Shown piece after piece: positions 47,034 through 59,219 of a stretch of 64,000 bases of DNA; within the stretch, counting starts at the first letter, position 1, and every line of letters starts with the position of its first letter. The position numbers and the translations under genes are program-made. Under the pieces are notes generated by a model. The model made no database searches, was not told the origin of the DNA, and was given only the letters and a program-made list of their open reading frames with translations. The stretch lies in the NCBI GenBank assembly GCA_035048815.1, contig JAUCBN010000011.1, positions 19,732,001 through 19,796,000 on the forward strand, written 5' to 3'. Source of the stretch: Abelmoschus esculentus (lineage: Eukaryota; Streptophyta; Magnoliopsida; Malvales; Malvaceae).

Positions 47034-47606
47034 GATCACCTAGAATTGAAAGTTGCTAGAAATTATATTTTAGTCCCGAATATCTTCTTTTGTTCAATTA
47101 AGGTACTTGCAGATGTTATTTTGAGCTGAAATTTTGCATGCATGCATAAAGTTGATTTAATTTCAATATGGTTAATATAATTTGGATGAAGTCCTTGTAT
47201 CTTGGAATATTTACATTTTGGTCCCTAAATTAGGGGAACATGCAATTGATGATGTTAGAATGATCCGTTTGAGTTGAAATTCGCTGTGAGGAACTCTTGT
47301 ACAATTAATGGAACTTTGATGAAGAGAATTTATATTTTGTTAATAGGATTTAAAAGTTTTACGTTTTAGTCCTTAATCTATGTTAGTGTTTAATCGGATG
47401 GTTGATTTTAATTAATGTGTTACCGACAATGCTTTGTATGAGACCTTGTCACGTAGGAATAAGATTGTGCATCTAGTAAGATAAAATAAAAAAAATAGAA
47501 CGGTTTTAGGGTTGTTTATCGAATCGAACCTTCGCGGGTTTGGTTTGATATTCCCCGTGTAACCCGTTAGTGTCGGTTCCGTCTAGGCCGGACTAAGGGG
47601 GTTACA

Positions 47607-48944
47607 AAGAGCTACAAGATAAGGGATTCATTCACCCAGTTCTTCACCATGGGGTGCTCCTATTTCTTCGTAAAGAAGAAAGATGGTACAATGAGACTTT
47701 GTATTGACTATCGATAGTTGAATCAAGTGACCATCAAGAACAAGTACCCTTTGCCTAGGATTGAAGATCTATTTAATCAACTCAAGAATACTATGGTTTT
47801 CTCTCGGATTGATCTTCGATCGGGGTACTATCAGATGAGAGTAAAGGAGGAAGATGTTCCTAAAATGACTTTCAGAACACGATATGGTCATTTTGAATTC
47901 TTGGTGATTCCATTTGGGCTGACCAATGCCTCGGCAGCATTCATGGACCTAATGAATCGAATGTTAAAGCCTCATCTAGACAAATTTGTAGTCGTATTTA
48001 TTGATGACATTCTTGTGTATTCTCGGAACAAGGAGGAACACTCAGAACACCTTTGAATCATCCTGCGGACTCTTCGGGAACATCAAATGTTTGCCAAGTT
48101 CTCCAAGTGTGAATTCTAGTTATCGGAAGTGTCATTCCTTGGTCATGTCATCTCGGCAAAAGGAATCAAAGTTGATGCTAAGAAAGTGCAAACTATATTG
48201 GACTGGAGACCTCCGATAAATGTTACTGAGGTTAGAAGTTTCCTCGGTTTAGCTGGGTATTACAGGAGATTTGTTAAGGGATTCTCCAAGATTGCCTTAC
48301 CCTTAACTAAGCTTCTTCGAAAGGATAAGTTGCTCGAATGGTCAGAGGACCAACAAAGAAGATTTGATCAGCTTAAGCAAGCCTTGACCCATGCTCCTGT
48401 CTTTATCCAACCAGAATCCGGTAAGGAATTTACCGTGTATAGTGATGCTTCACATTCGGGACTAGGTTGCATCTTGAAGCAAGGAAATAATGTGGTTGCT
48501 TATGCATCAAGGCAATCGAAGCCCCATGAACTGAATTACCCTACTCATGATCTCGAGTTAGCGGCTATTGTTTTCGCTCTCAAGATATGGAGACACTACC
48601 TATATGGTGAGAAGTGTTATTTGTACACCGATCACAAGAGTCTTAAGTACCCCTTGACTCAAAAGGACTTGAATTTGAGACAAAGAAGATGGATAGAATT
48701 GCTAAAGGATTATGACTTGCTCATTGATTACCATCCCGGAAAGGCCAACGTGGTGGCCGATTCTCTTAGTCATAAACCGACATTGGGTAAGCTATTTAAT
48801 AACCTTGAAATGTTAAAAGCTCCCTTTGAATTCTCGTACCTAATTTTGAAAATTTCCTTGTATCCCCAAACTCGATTAATGCTCATCTTCGAGTATGTCC
48901 AAAGCAAGGATATTTGTCTGAACTCCAGGTTCAATCTGATTTGA
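47607..48944 (+). pseudogene. pol: Element B: reverse transcriptase and RNase H (broken)
   Basis: After the insertion of C, gypsy pol resumes at ELQDKGFIHP. A one-base deletion just after CACCCA (about 47640) shifts the frame. RT then runs in one frame (frame 3): VKKKDG.MRLCIDYR, stop TAG at 47715 (Gln in relatives), NQVTIKNKYPLPRI, FSRIDLRSGYYQMRV, PFGLTNASAAFMDLMN and the catalytic FIDDILVYSR (Asp pair 48003-48008). Stops TGA 48054 and TAG 48117 replace Arg and Trp. RNase H follows with TVYSDAS, DLELAAIVFALKIW, YTDHKSL and VVADSLSHK, keeping all four acidic residues. RT and RNase H would copy the element RNA into DNA in the particle. Only nonsense changes interrupt 48057-48944. Confidence 0.92.
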
Positions 48945-50380
48945 TTTCGATGATCAAGGATCTTCAGCAATCTGATCCTGAACTTCATGCTATTGCAACA
49001 AAGCTTGATTCGAAAGCTAATGTCGAATTCTCCCTTAACTTGAATGGTTTACTCTATTTTAGAGATAAAATATGTGTTCCGAATAATGAGGAATTAAAAA
49101 GAAATATCCTACAAGAAGCACACCAAAGTCCATTTTCGATTCATCCTGGTTTTGTTAAGATGTATAAAGACTTAAAATCTTTGTATTGGTGGCCTGGCAT
49201 GAAAGCAGCCATCACAGATTTTGTATCTCGATGCTTGACATGTTAGAAAGTCAAGGCTGAACACCGAGCTCCTACGGGATTGCTTCAGCCTATTGAATTG
49301 CCAGAGTGGAAGTGAGATCGAGTGACAATGGATTTTGTTATTGGCTTGTCAGTCACACCGAGAAAGAATGATGTTTGGGTGATTGTTGATAGACTCACCA
49401 AGTCTACACATTTCATTCCAGTTCGAAAGAGCATGAACTCGGAGACCTTGGCTGAGTTGTATGTTTGAAAGGTAATTCGGTTACATGGTGTGCCGACATC
49501 GATCATTTCTGATAGAGATCCCAACTTCACCTCTCGATTTTGGAAGTCTTTGCAAAAGACTCTCGAAACTAAAGTACATCTTAGCACTGTTTTTCATCCG
49601 CAGTCCGATGGTCAGTCAGAATGGGTGATACAAGTATTGGAAGATATGCTACATGTTGGTATCATAGATTTTGTAAAGAATTGGGAGAAATCATTGCCCT
49701 TGGTGGAGTTTGCTTACAATAATAGATATCAGACATCGATTCAAATGGCTCCCTTTGAAGCTTTATACGGAAGGAAATGTAGAACTCTTTTGTGTTAGTC
49801 TGAATTAGGAGAGAACAAAGTTTTGGGACCTAAAATGATCCGGGAAACTGATGAACAAATTCGAACTATTCATGATCGTTTGAAACAAGCCTTTGACAGA
49901 TAAAAGGCTTATGCAAACTTGAAACGAAGAGACATTCAGTATAATGTGGGAGACAAGGTCTTCCTAAAAGTTTCTCCTGGGAAGAAAGTCTTCTAATTCG
50001 GAAAAAGAGGAAAGCTTATCCCTCGGTTCATTAGACCTTTTGAAATTATTGAAAGAATTGGCCCGATAACCTATCGACTTGCACTCCCTAGTGAATTTGA
50101 TAAAATACACAATGTTTTTCATGTCTCAATGTTGAGAAAGTACAGATTCGACCCTTCTCATGTCTTGGAACCAGAACAATTGGAATTGAATCCCGATTTA
50201 TCTTATGAACAAGAACCGGTTCGGATCCTCGATCGAGAAGTTAAAAGGCTTCGGAACAAGAATATTCCCTTGGTGAAAGTCCTCTAGAGGAATCACAAGC
50301 AGGAAGAAGCTACTTGGGAACCTGAGGACACGATGAAAGCCCAATATCCGCAATTGTTCCCTTCAGGTAAATTCGAGGGT
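48914..50380 (+). pseudogene. pol: Element B: integrase and chromodomain (broken)
   Basis: A frameshift near 48870-48914 moves pol to frame 2. The zinc-binding motif is intact (EAHQSPFSIHPG ... CLTC). The catalytic residues are Asp in TMDFVIGL (49331-49333), Asp in ISDRDPNF (49511-49513) and Glu in DGQSEWV (49619-49621), 35 residues after the second Asp. AYNNRYQTSIQMAPFEALYG, NVGDKVFLKVSPGKKV and HNVFHVSMLRKYRFD follow, then a chromodomain-like end with EEATWEPEDTM. In-frame stops occur at 49244, 49313, 49466, 49796, 49901, 49994 and 50285, mostly at Trp, Gln or Arg codons (C-to-T / G-to-A type decay). Confidence 0.92.
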
Positions 50381-50392
50381 GAATTTCTTTTT

Positions 50393-50405
50393 AAGGACGG
50401 GAGAA
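50393..50405 (+). other. Polypurine tract of element B
   Basis: AAGGACGGGAGAA lies immediately before the 3' LTR start (50407, TATAACACCCC, ancestral TGTAACACCCC). Confidence 0.75.
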
Positions 50406-50406
50406 T

Positions 50407-52415
50407 TATAACACCCCAAAAACTGGGTTAGTAAAATGATTCGAATGAATAATAGATAAAATCAAATCACACAATAAGTGGCTTAGGAATGAGGGACTTA
50501 ATTAAAATAAAATAAAAGTAACAAGGACTAAATGGAAGTTACTAGGAAGAAATAAACTGAAGAGAAGAGATTGCATGATAAATATCCTTATTCCACAAAC
50601 TACCCTTAGTAATAAAGTAAGCCTAGACAACTCATTAAAGGTAATATGGTTATTTCTCACCTACTATCAATTAAAAAAAGAAGCCAAAATTTTCTCCCTT
50701 GTTCCTCATTCACGGCAACAACAAGAGAAAGGGGGAGAGAGAAAAACTTGAGAGAAATTTTAAGAGGAAAAAAGCAATTGAAGGAATTAAAGGCTTGCAT
50801 GAAATGGGGTTTAGATAAGAAGACCATATTTAAATAGCTTGGTAAGCTTTCACTTCATAACAGAAAATTTTAAGGTTTTGATCTTTGGGTTTTGATTTTT
50901 AATTGATGTTATCAAGTTAATTAGAATGATAAGAGCTCAATTTAAGGATTGTATTTGGTTAGGTTTTAATATTGAAGAATAACCATTAAGTTAGGGAACT
51001 TGAATTTGGGGATTTTATAAATGTCAAATGAGTGTGATTTGATCTTATAGGTTGCTTTAAATAAGATTTTTAGATGTTGATTCCATGTTTGAAATTTTGG
51101 AAAATTGATAAGAAAGTTCGAATTAGGTTCGGGCACATAGAATGGAGGATTAGCCTAAATCGCTTAGAAATGCCATCTCGGGTAGAACTTTTGAGAAAAT
51201 TCCCTAGGTCTGAATTTAAGGAGTTAGGAGCTAAAATTTTAAGTATGATACTCCTATATACCTAGTTTAAGTGAAAATTTATGAAAACTCAATCCGTGTT
51301 CGGTAGATAAAGATATTAGCGTTTCTGTTAGGGCTATCCGAGCAGTCCCAAAATTCGGCCGGGTCTGTTTCGAAAAAAATCTGGAGCTTATCGATTAGGA
51401 ATTAAAATGTAAGGTTAATTGGTCCTTGTAGAGGATTCTTTTAGCTTTCCAAAGAGGTAAAATGGGCTAAAATCAGACAAGGGAGCTAGGAGATATGATC
51501 GTTTCGCTAAAGGATAGCAAAACTCTCCGTAATGAAACAAATGCACACATTTACATTTGATAAGCCTATGATCACTCGAATTAGATGTTTGAATGTTTCC
51601 TAATGAATCGTTGTATGAATATGATTGCTAGAGAATCCGAGGGAAGAGGACAATGAAGAAGAAAGGCTCGAAGTGACAAGGAAGAGAGGCAAAGGGATCA
51701 CCATCTACAACCCATAGTTTCTTGGAACCGATTGTGAGTGTGCAAACCTTAGGGTTAGGACCTAGGGTCCTAACCATCTTTTGTTTATTTGAATTTGATT
51801 TGTCATGTAAATGGACTAATCTATATTCGATAAAAAGGGAAGAAGGCTTAATGTAAATGGCTTGTATGATGACATGTTTGGTTGCTAGATTGCTAGCATT
51901 AGCTTAAGACATATGCATAGCTCGGAAATACCGAGGTAAGTAACGGCACGCGGATACGGACGCCAGGTATGTGAATCATTCATGAAGCATGTATATATAG
52001 TAATATGAACAATGAATTGATGACACGATATCCATGACTACATGTGCACATGACATGAATGATATGTTAGAACATAATAGATGCTTTTATGTTAGTATGA
52101 TATAAACACTTGCTTATGGTGACATGGACTTGATAATATGAACTGAATATTGATCAATGGAAATGAAAATGTTACTGAGCCTTGGTCGATAGTTGGTCAT
52201 AGGTAGTACGATATGCCTAGAGTCTGAGCTCATTGTTTAGTGCTACGGCACTCTTGTTTAGTACTTCGGTACTCTTGTTGGGTACTATGGGTACCATTGA
52301 TTGGTGGTTAGTCACCATTGTTAGATACCATGGGTATCTCTTGTTAGTATCTTTATGATACTCTTGTTAGTACCTTTGTGGTACTCTTGTTAGTGTCTTC
52401 GTGACACTCTTGTTG
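50407..52415 (+). repeat. 3' LTR of element B, cut by F
   Basis: Aligns with 16714 to about 18720 of the 5' LTR with scattered substitutions. It ends at the close of the hairpin array, where a C-family LTR is inserted (TGTAACCCCC at 52416). Confidence 0.88.
52239..52408. repeat. Array of eight perfect hairpins (3' LTR of B)
   Basis: All eight units have fully paired stems: AGTGC/GCACT (52239), AGTAC/GTACT (52260), GGTAC/GTACC (52281), TGGTG/CACCA (52302), AGATACC/GGTATCT (52323), AGTATC/GATACT (52346), AGTACC/GGTACT (52369), AGTGTC/GACACT (52392). CTCTTGTT-type linkers separate most units. The four single mismatches of the 5' LTR copy are absent here. Confidence 0.92.
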
Positions 52416-52984
52416 TGTAACCCCCTTAGCCCGACCTAGACGGAACCGACACTAATGGGTTACACGGGAAATATCAAACCAAACCCGTGAAGATCCAATT
52501 CGGTAAACAATCCTAAACCGTTATATATATTTTTTTCTAGATGCATAATTGTATTCCTACATGTCAAGGTCTCATACAAGGCATTAACGGAAACAATCCG
52601 ATCATGAACAAACATCCGATTAAACACTTAAGTAAATTAAGGACTAAAACGTAAAAATTTTAAAATCTAATAACAAGATAGAAATTCTTTTCATAAAAGT
52701 TCAATTAAACATACAAGTATCCCTCACGAAAAATTTCAAGTCAAACAGAGAATTCTAACTTCATTAATTGCATGTTTCACGAAAAATTTTAGGGACCAAA
52801 ATGTAAATCTTTCAAACTATAAAGACTTCTTCCAAATTTAGTTAGCCATCTTGAAATTAAATCAACTTTATGCATCCATGTGAAATTTCAGCTCAAAATA
52901 ACATCTGTAGATACCCTAATTGAACAAAGAATGATATCTAGGACTAAAATACAATTTCAGGCAACTATCAATTTCTAGCAGCCA

Positions 52985-53130
52985 AAGGTTTCGAAACCTT
53001 TCATAAAGGTTTTGAAACTTTTTGTAAAAGTTTTCGAAACTTTTCGCGTCCAGTAACTTTCCAAAATTGAAATTACCCGCAAGGTTTGGCAAAGATTTCG
53101 AAACCTTCCCTAAGGTTTCAAGACTTTAGG
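52985..53130. repeat. GGTTTCGAAACC palindrome array (F)
   Basis: Decayed copies, for example AAAGGTTTCGAAACCTTT (52984-53001) and GATTTCGAAACCTTCCC. The first is an 18-bp perfect palindrome. Confidence 0.75.
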
Positions 53131-53865
53131 TCTGGGACCTAAAAATTCCATCAGACTAAGTGAATATCATCGACTCAAACAAAATCGTCAATAACTATTA
53201 ACTATATGCATTAATCCTAAGCATAAACAGCAATATATAACACACGATTATCAACATCAAGAACATTAAGCTAACTATAAGCATGCTACCTAGAACATGA
53301 TTAATAGCATAACGATCATGCAAGTACATGCTTAAACAATCCAAACATCACCATAATTCATCAATTAACAATCAAGCAACATAGGTCTTAATTCAACATA
53401 AAGCAAAGTCAAAGTTCACACTCCCCACATAGGTTGGGTTTATACATTGCCAAGCCCCAACTTATTTGTCAAAACATATCGAATTTGAAGTAGCCTTTCC
53501 CCTTGGTTTCCTTGCTCCGAATATAGTCCCGAGTGCCTTTATTTTTCTACAAGGATGAAAAGAGAGCCTAAGCAAACATGCTTAGTGAGGAAGCTCTACA
53601 CAATATCATCAATGCATCTATTTAAAACCATAATGAAACCATAGTTTGCAATGCATCATTAAAATATTCATGCTTAACATTCCACGTTCATGTCTATAAT
53701 ATCAAATCATTTTCTTGAGTATGTTCAACATTATCAATACATTTCATGAATGATGCACAATGTTCTCTTTTAATCCATGTATGCATGTTGGCTTCTAGTG
53801 ATCACTTATTGTGTACCTTAAGTTCACCGAATACACGGATTCCTTTTTCCATAATTGGAGACTCT

Positions 53866-54186
53866 TGGTCTCAACATGTATCGGTCGGACACATAGTCAC
53901 CCTTGTATACATGTTACCCCTAACACGCATGGTCGGACACAAAGTCACCCTTGTATACATGTTACCCTTGTTTACGTATGGGTCAACTATATGCACGGTC
54001 AGACACAAAGTCACCCTTGTTTACGTATAGGCAAGCTCTACACGCACGGTCGGACACAAAGTCACCCTTGTTTACGTGTAGGCAAGCTCTACACGCACGG
54101 TAGGACACAAAGTCACCCTTGTTTATGTGTAGGCAAGCTCTACACGCAAGGTCGGACACAAAGTCACCCTTGTTTACGTGTAGGAA
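53866..54186. repeat. About six 51-bp hairpin units (F)
   Basis: Core ACACAAAGTCACCCTTG (reverse of the C core). Arms CTACACG (54038-54044) and CGTGTAG (54075-54081) pair perfectly. Other units have CTATATG/CGTATAG and ACATGTAT/ATACATGT-type arms. Confidence 0.82.
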
Positions 54187-55691
54187 TCATCATTATTCTC
54201 ATAATCTTTATAGTGCACAAAATCCTAGTGACATGTCATTTGTATTCATATCTATAGTTAGTATCACTAAGCCAATATCATACCCATCATGCATGTCAAT
54301 TTGCTGCTCATAATGCATCCATAATATGATCATCAAGTGAACCAAAATTATGCTTAACGGCTTAATCAAATGTAAGGCAAATAGCCACATATTGTTCCAA
54401 TTCATTTTCATGCTTCCACAAGTCATGAATGTCTTTCTAAACCATGCATTTACAGAAATTAACACATGCATGCATCATTTCAAAAATCCAAATTATGCAT
54501 TTTCAACAAAATCTCTATGAAAACACCTTTCTTAAAGCCATTACAAAATAGCCTAAACTTAGGAAAATGCACCAAAACCTTTGTAAAACTTACTCTTGAA
54601 ATAAGGAAAGTTTTTACACTATTTCATAGTCCCAAAAAAAGAACCTTTCACTTATGAAACGCTTTTAACCAAAATTCACTCACCGACAAGCGAAACGAGC
54701 CTTTGTTGATGCTCCAACGCCAACACCAACGCACCAGCCACTTAAGAGACTTCTTGCACTTCCTCTACAATGTTAAAAACAGAGCATGTACACATCAAAA
54801 CATGCACAACACAGCAGCCACATTAACCTTCACAAAACTACCGAAAACTAAGACGAAAAGACCGAAAACTAAGCCGAAACACATCCGAAACAACACCAAC
54901 CCCTAACCTAATGAATCTAACATGTAAACACCCTCAATTATGAACTAAAAACACTTTCAAACTATCTTTATACCTCGAGCAAAAGCAGAGTACCTAAAAC
55001 AGCCCATAAACAACCGAAAACCGCTTGTAAACTCCGATTCAATTATTCCAGGATTAAAACTATAGGCCATCAATTCAAGACTCAATTACTTATCAAAGTA
55101 ATTATAATTTCATAGGAAATCATCCTAATTACATCCTTAAATGAGATCTAACCTAATTTCTTGAAAATTCCATAAAAACATCAAAAATCTTGAATTAAAA
55201 CATGAAATTAATTTAAGTTTAATGATTTGTAAGCTAAATGCTTGGGAATATCAAATAAAGAAACTTAGAAATGAAAAGAAATCAGAAAATTACCTTTGAG
55301 ATCAATCCACCAAAATGATGTGAATTCTTCTCTTGATTTTCTTTGAAATTGGATGATGATTTTGCAAAATAGATGAGTAGGTTTTGTAGAGAATGAAATA
55401 TTGAATAAAATGAGATAAATCTTGATGAAAATGGAGAAGAATTCAGCAAGTAATTCGAGAAATCATGGAGAGAAAATTAAGAGAAAATTTTAATAAGATG
55501 GAAAAATGAAATTAACCACCAATTAAAACTAATTTTGGTGAATAATCTCTTATTAAAAACAATTTTGGTTAATGACCCTCTAAGGATTTTAAGCTTTGTC
55601 TCACTTTCCAATTTAGTCACTAAAAATCCTAATTTTCCGAAAATTACCATTTCACCCCTAAACTTTCTAAAACTTACATTTTAGTCAATAG

Positions 55692-56690
55692 TGTAATCAC
55701 TAGTTTTATCCGGGTTTATGCTCGAAATAAATCAATCCACATCCCTTTTTAATACCCAAATCACCTTAACCTACCCTAATTTTATCACTTATTTTATAAT
55801 TATTATTATCCTTACTATCTCTTAATTAAAACCAAAAATCCAAAAATATATAAATATATGATATAAATAAAAGCCTTTTATTAGACCACTTTTATAAGCC
55901 CAAACCATAAATAAATTTGACCTATTATATATAGTTTTATAGTTAAAAATCAAAAAATATAATAAAAATCCCTACTTGGTGCACAAGCTCTTGTTTTTAA
56001 TTGGTTCACATTTCTAAAAGAATAGACCTAAAATACCCTTCATTATATCATAGATACCCTTATATATTAAAACCTAAATCCTATTTTATTCTCATATAAT
56101 ACCCTTTACCATAACTATAAATATAACAGTTACCCTAAAAATAAAGGAGGCCCTAACCATATTTTTATACCTATAGCCGCAAAAAAGAAAAGTTTCCATT
56201 TTTTTAGTGTCACCTCTCTCCATTGATTTTCCCCACATTTTCATTTCCGTTTCCATTTCCATTTCCATTTTTCATTTGTTGTAATCCCCGTTCATTTTCA
56301 AGACTATCACAATTTTCATTACACTCCGTATTACCTTGGCCTTCAACATTCCCACATACAATCAAACCTCACCAAATTTTCCCATATTATTCGACTATTG
56401 ACCCTTCGAATCACAAACTTTATCATTCAACTTGTGGATTGATTGATTGAATATATTTGGGTATATTTCTTTTTCTTTTGATATATTATGTAATCCATTC
56501 TTATGGTTCAATGAAAATGTGAATGTTTTTATTAGTATCTTTTGTTGTTTATTTTATTTGTTTATTATATGTTTTATTTATGTATGTATGTTATTTGCTT
56601 GTTTTATTGGTTATATTTATTTTGATATATATTATCATGTGTTACCTAATTTTCTTACGTGTTCATGTATGTTTTTACTCATGATATGCT
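55692..56690 (+). mobile_element. E-family LTR fragment (J)
   Basis: Starts TGTAATCACTAGTTTTATCC, like the minus-strand start of the E LTR, and follows it with substitutions through CCATTTCCATTTCC (56258) and TTCTTATGGTTCAATGAAAA (near 56500) to about 56690. The last half of the LTR is missing. No TSD could be found. Confidence 0.75.
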
Positions 56691-57532
56691 ATTTCAAAAT
56701 CTTATTGAAACATTTTCATTATTCCAATTCATTTTCATGCTTCCATAATCCATGGATGTCTTTATAATCTTGCATTTCCAGCAATTAACATATGCATGCA
56801 TCATTTCAAAATCAAAGATATGCTATTTTAAAATCTTATTGAAACATTGTTCACATATATGTCATTACCAAAATAGCCGAAACTTGACGTAATGTATCAA
56901 CATTATTCAAAACACTTACTCTTGAACTATGGAAAGTTTTCACACTATTCCATAGTCCCCAAAGCAGAACCGAATCAATGTAATTCGTTTTTAAGCCCGA
57001 AAACACTCACCGACAAGCAAAACGAGCCTTCGTCGATGCTCCGATGGCAACGCCAATGCACCAACCACTTATGCACCTTCTTGCACTACCTCTACATAAT
57101 TAAAAACAGATCATATTCACATCATAGCAAGCTCAAACCAATAGCCACATCAAACCTCCACAAAACTGCCGAAAAGACCGAAAACTAAGCCGAAACGCAT
57201 CCGAACAACATCAGCCCAAAACCTAATGAATCTAACATCTAATACACTTCAATTATGAACCAAAAACACATCTAAACCATCCTTATACCTCCAGTAACAT
57301 TAGAACACCTAAAACAACCACTAAAACAACCGAAAATCACCTTAAAACAACATTGATTGCATTATTCCGGGTTTAAATTAATGTGCCATCAATTGAAGAC
57401 TCAATTAATCATTTAATTGACATAATAACATTATTAAATCCATCTAATTACAACATTGAATGAGATCTAAAAAGATATCACAAAAACATTCATAAAATCA
57501 TTAGATCTAACATTGAAAACATAAAATCAAGT

Positions 57533-58000
57533 TGTTGGATTAAAATAAAATAATAGTGGGCACATATGTATAATGTATATTTCTATTATAAAATTTAACA
57601 CGTAATTAAGTGACCAATTATGTTACACGTGTTATAGGCATTAAATTATCATGGAATTAAAAGTGTAGATACCATAAGCTGTATTTATAATTTGATGAGG
57701 GGCAGAGTTATAAATACTTCAGAGTTGGTTATTAAATCAACTACTAGTTGGTTATTAAATCAATTATATAAAGGGGTTATGGTCCCCAAGAATTAGGTCA
57801 ACTTGCATATCTCTTTTCCCCGTCTAAGAGTTGTGCCGCAAGAGAAAACCTAACTTCTTGGAAGATCAAACCTTCTGAAAAAACTCTATCGATTAATTCA
57901 GGTACGCTTCCGCATTCAGTTTATTTATTTTATTATTCTTGATGATTTGACATATAGATCTTGGGTTTATATGCGTACTGAATATATTTTAATTCCAACA
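57533..58000 (+). repeat. 5' LTR of copia G (468 bp)
   Basis: TGTTGGATTAAAAT to TTTTAATTCCAACA. Contains TATATAAAGGGGTTATGG (about 57763-57785), a probable TATA box, followed by TCTCTTTTCCCCGTC. Confidence 0.92.
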
Positions 58001-58002
58001 AG

Positions 58003-58017
58003 TGGCATCAGTGCCAG
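58003..58017 (+). other. Primer binding site of copia G
   Basis: TGGCATCAGTGCCAG three bases after the LTR. It is a diverged form of the initiator-Met tRNA site TGGTATCAGAGC. Confidence 0.75.
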
Positions 58018-59219
58018 AATTATTTCGAATCATTAAGATCATAACTTTTTGGTTTTAATTTATTGTTATGATCTAAAATTATACATAATTTTATGGATTA
58101 TTTACTTCGATATGGTTTTATAATTAATCGTATGAAATTAAATTATATATCTGTCGTATTTTAAGAACAAATCAATTTGATTTGTTTTCTATGATTTTAT
58201 TTTGGGTTTTCGCCAATCCGATTGTTTTTCCTTTTTCAATGGATTAACATTCATTGTTTTACAACAAATATATATTTCCGTGGATTCAGTTTGGTTTTAC
58301 GTCCATGGGTTTGAATCAATTAATTAAGAAATTATAGAAATCAATCTAGATTTATATGAAGATTAGATTTTGTCCGCATATAAATTTATTTAATTTTTTG
58401 GGGGTTGCTATTAATTGGAAATTAAATTTTAAGTTTGGATTCCAATTACTTCAATAATAGCAATTTACTTTATTTTTATGAAATATATATTTTTAAATAT
58501 ATTTTATTTAAATTATATGTTTAATTTGGTTGGATCAAAATTTTAGTTTTGATCATTGGGTATTAAGTTAAATTCGGTTAGATCAAAATTTTAGTTTTGG
58601 TCGTTAATAATAAAGAAAAATATTATTAATTTCGGCTTTGTCATGATAAATTTATCATGATTCAAAAAATTTATATTCAGGTTAGCTATTAAAGCTTTAT
58701 ATTCGGTTTATGTCTATTAAGTTATGATTGAATAAGCTTTTGACATGTTATTTTTTAAAGTTTATTACTACTTTACGTATTTACTTGGTTAACATATTCA
58801 GTATTTAGTTTTGATCATATGTTATTTTGGATTATAGAATATATATTTGGTATTGATATATTCAATTCGGTTTGATCAAAAATTTATTTTTGATTATTAT
58901 ATTATTATGATTATATTAAAGTTTCAAGTAATTATTATACGAATTACTCACTTGTATGATATTTTTGTATTTTGTTTTTAGTTAAAGATTAAATGTTTTG
59001 ATCGAATTTAGTTTTGGTAAAAACATATTTAAGGAATTTTTGAAGAATAGCCAAAGATTTCGGTTATTTGGATTCTGATAGCCCTATCAAGATAACCTTA
59101 ATTTGGTGTATTTTGAAAACTCAAGTGTTATCATAAATTTTAACTTTGACTATTATAAATATTAAGTTTGAATATTGATATATTTATGTTATATATTTTA
59201 AGATAAATTAATTGAAGCA
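58018..59219 (+). other. AT-rich leader of copia G
   Basis: No coding motif seen. A GGTTNGATCAAAATTTTAG phrase recurs near 58530, 58576 and 58870, suggesting older duplications. Confidence 0.5.

Larger units (their letters stand above)
22529..47606 (+). mobile_element. Ty3/gypsy chromovirus C, nested in B and itself invaded
   Basis: The element consists of a 5' LTR (22529-29248, carrying solo LTR D), PBS at 29254, an eroded interior (29249-29929 and 40323-44047) carrying element E, and a 3' LTR (44048-47606). The two LTRs align by eye along their length once D is removed (about 3.57 and 3.56 kb). Its only clear coding remnant is the RNase H tail, integrase and chromodomain at 42577-44036. 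The left terminus is damaged: about 40 bp of LTR start and about 60 bp of B are missing at the junction, so no TSD is seen. Confidence 0.85.
44048..47606 (+). repeat. 3' LTR of element C (3559 bp)
   Basis: Starts TGTAATATCCCG, ends GGGGGTTACA. Landmarks: hairpin at 45370-45400, four 51-bp hairpin units at 45924-46121, CTCACTAAG at 46380, palindrome array at 46843-47033. Host element B resumes at 47607. Confidence 0.9.
16714..52415 (+). mobile_element. Ty3/gypsy chromovirus B, split by element C
   Basis: One element in two parts: 16714-22528 (5' LTR, PBS, gag, protease, start of pol) and 47607-52415 (RT, RNase H, integrase, chromodomain, PPT, 3' LTR). The protein frame is cut after VQPGTNPV at 22528 and resumes at 47607 with ELQDKGFIHP, the stretch just downstream in gypsy pol. 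Roughly 20 codons between them are missing. The LTR starts at 16714 and 50407 are alignable by eye over about 2 kb. The domain order, the DD35E integrase and the chromodomain-like end mark a chromovirus (Tekay/Del-like, inferred). The 3' LTR is cut by element F at 52416. Confidence 0.88.
52416..55691 (-). mobile_element. C-family LTR (F), minus orientation, truncated
   Basis: The plus strand reads TGTAACCCCCTTAGCCCGAC, the reverse complement of the C LTR end. The full series follows in reverse: decayed TTTCGAAA palindromes (52985-53130), CTTAGTGAGGAAGCTC near 53580, 51-bp units (53866-54186) and leader sequence. It stops short of the LTR start at about 55691, where E-family sequence begins. 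It lies in the 3' LTR of B at the edge of its hairpin array. It is more diverged from C's LTRs than they are from each other. Confidence 0.82.

Noticed and set aside
47607..50380. Endogenous pararetrovirus (caulimovirid) as the source of the RT/RNase H
   Set aside because: An integrase with zinc finger and DD35E, a chromodomain-like end, flanking LTRs, PBS and PPT identify a Ty3/gypsy retrotransposon.
56223..56450. Frame with Phe/Pro repeats as a gene
   Set aside because: Covers the CCATTT microsatellite of an E-family LTR fragment.
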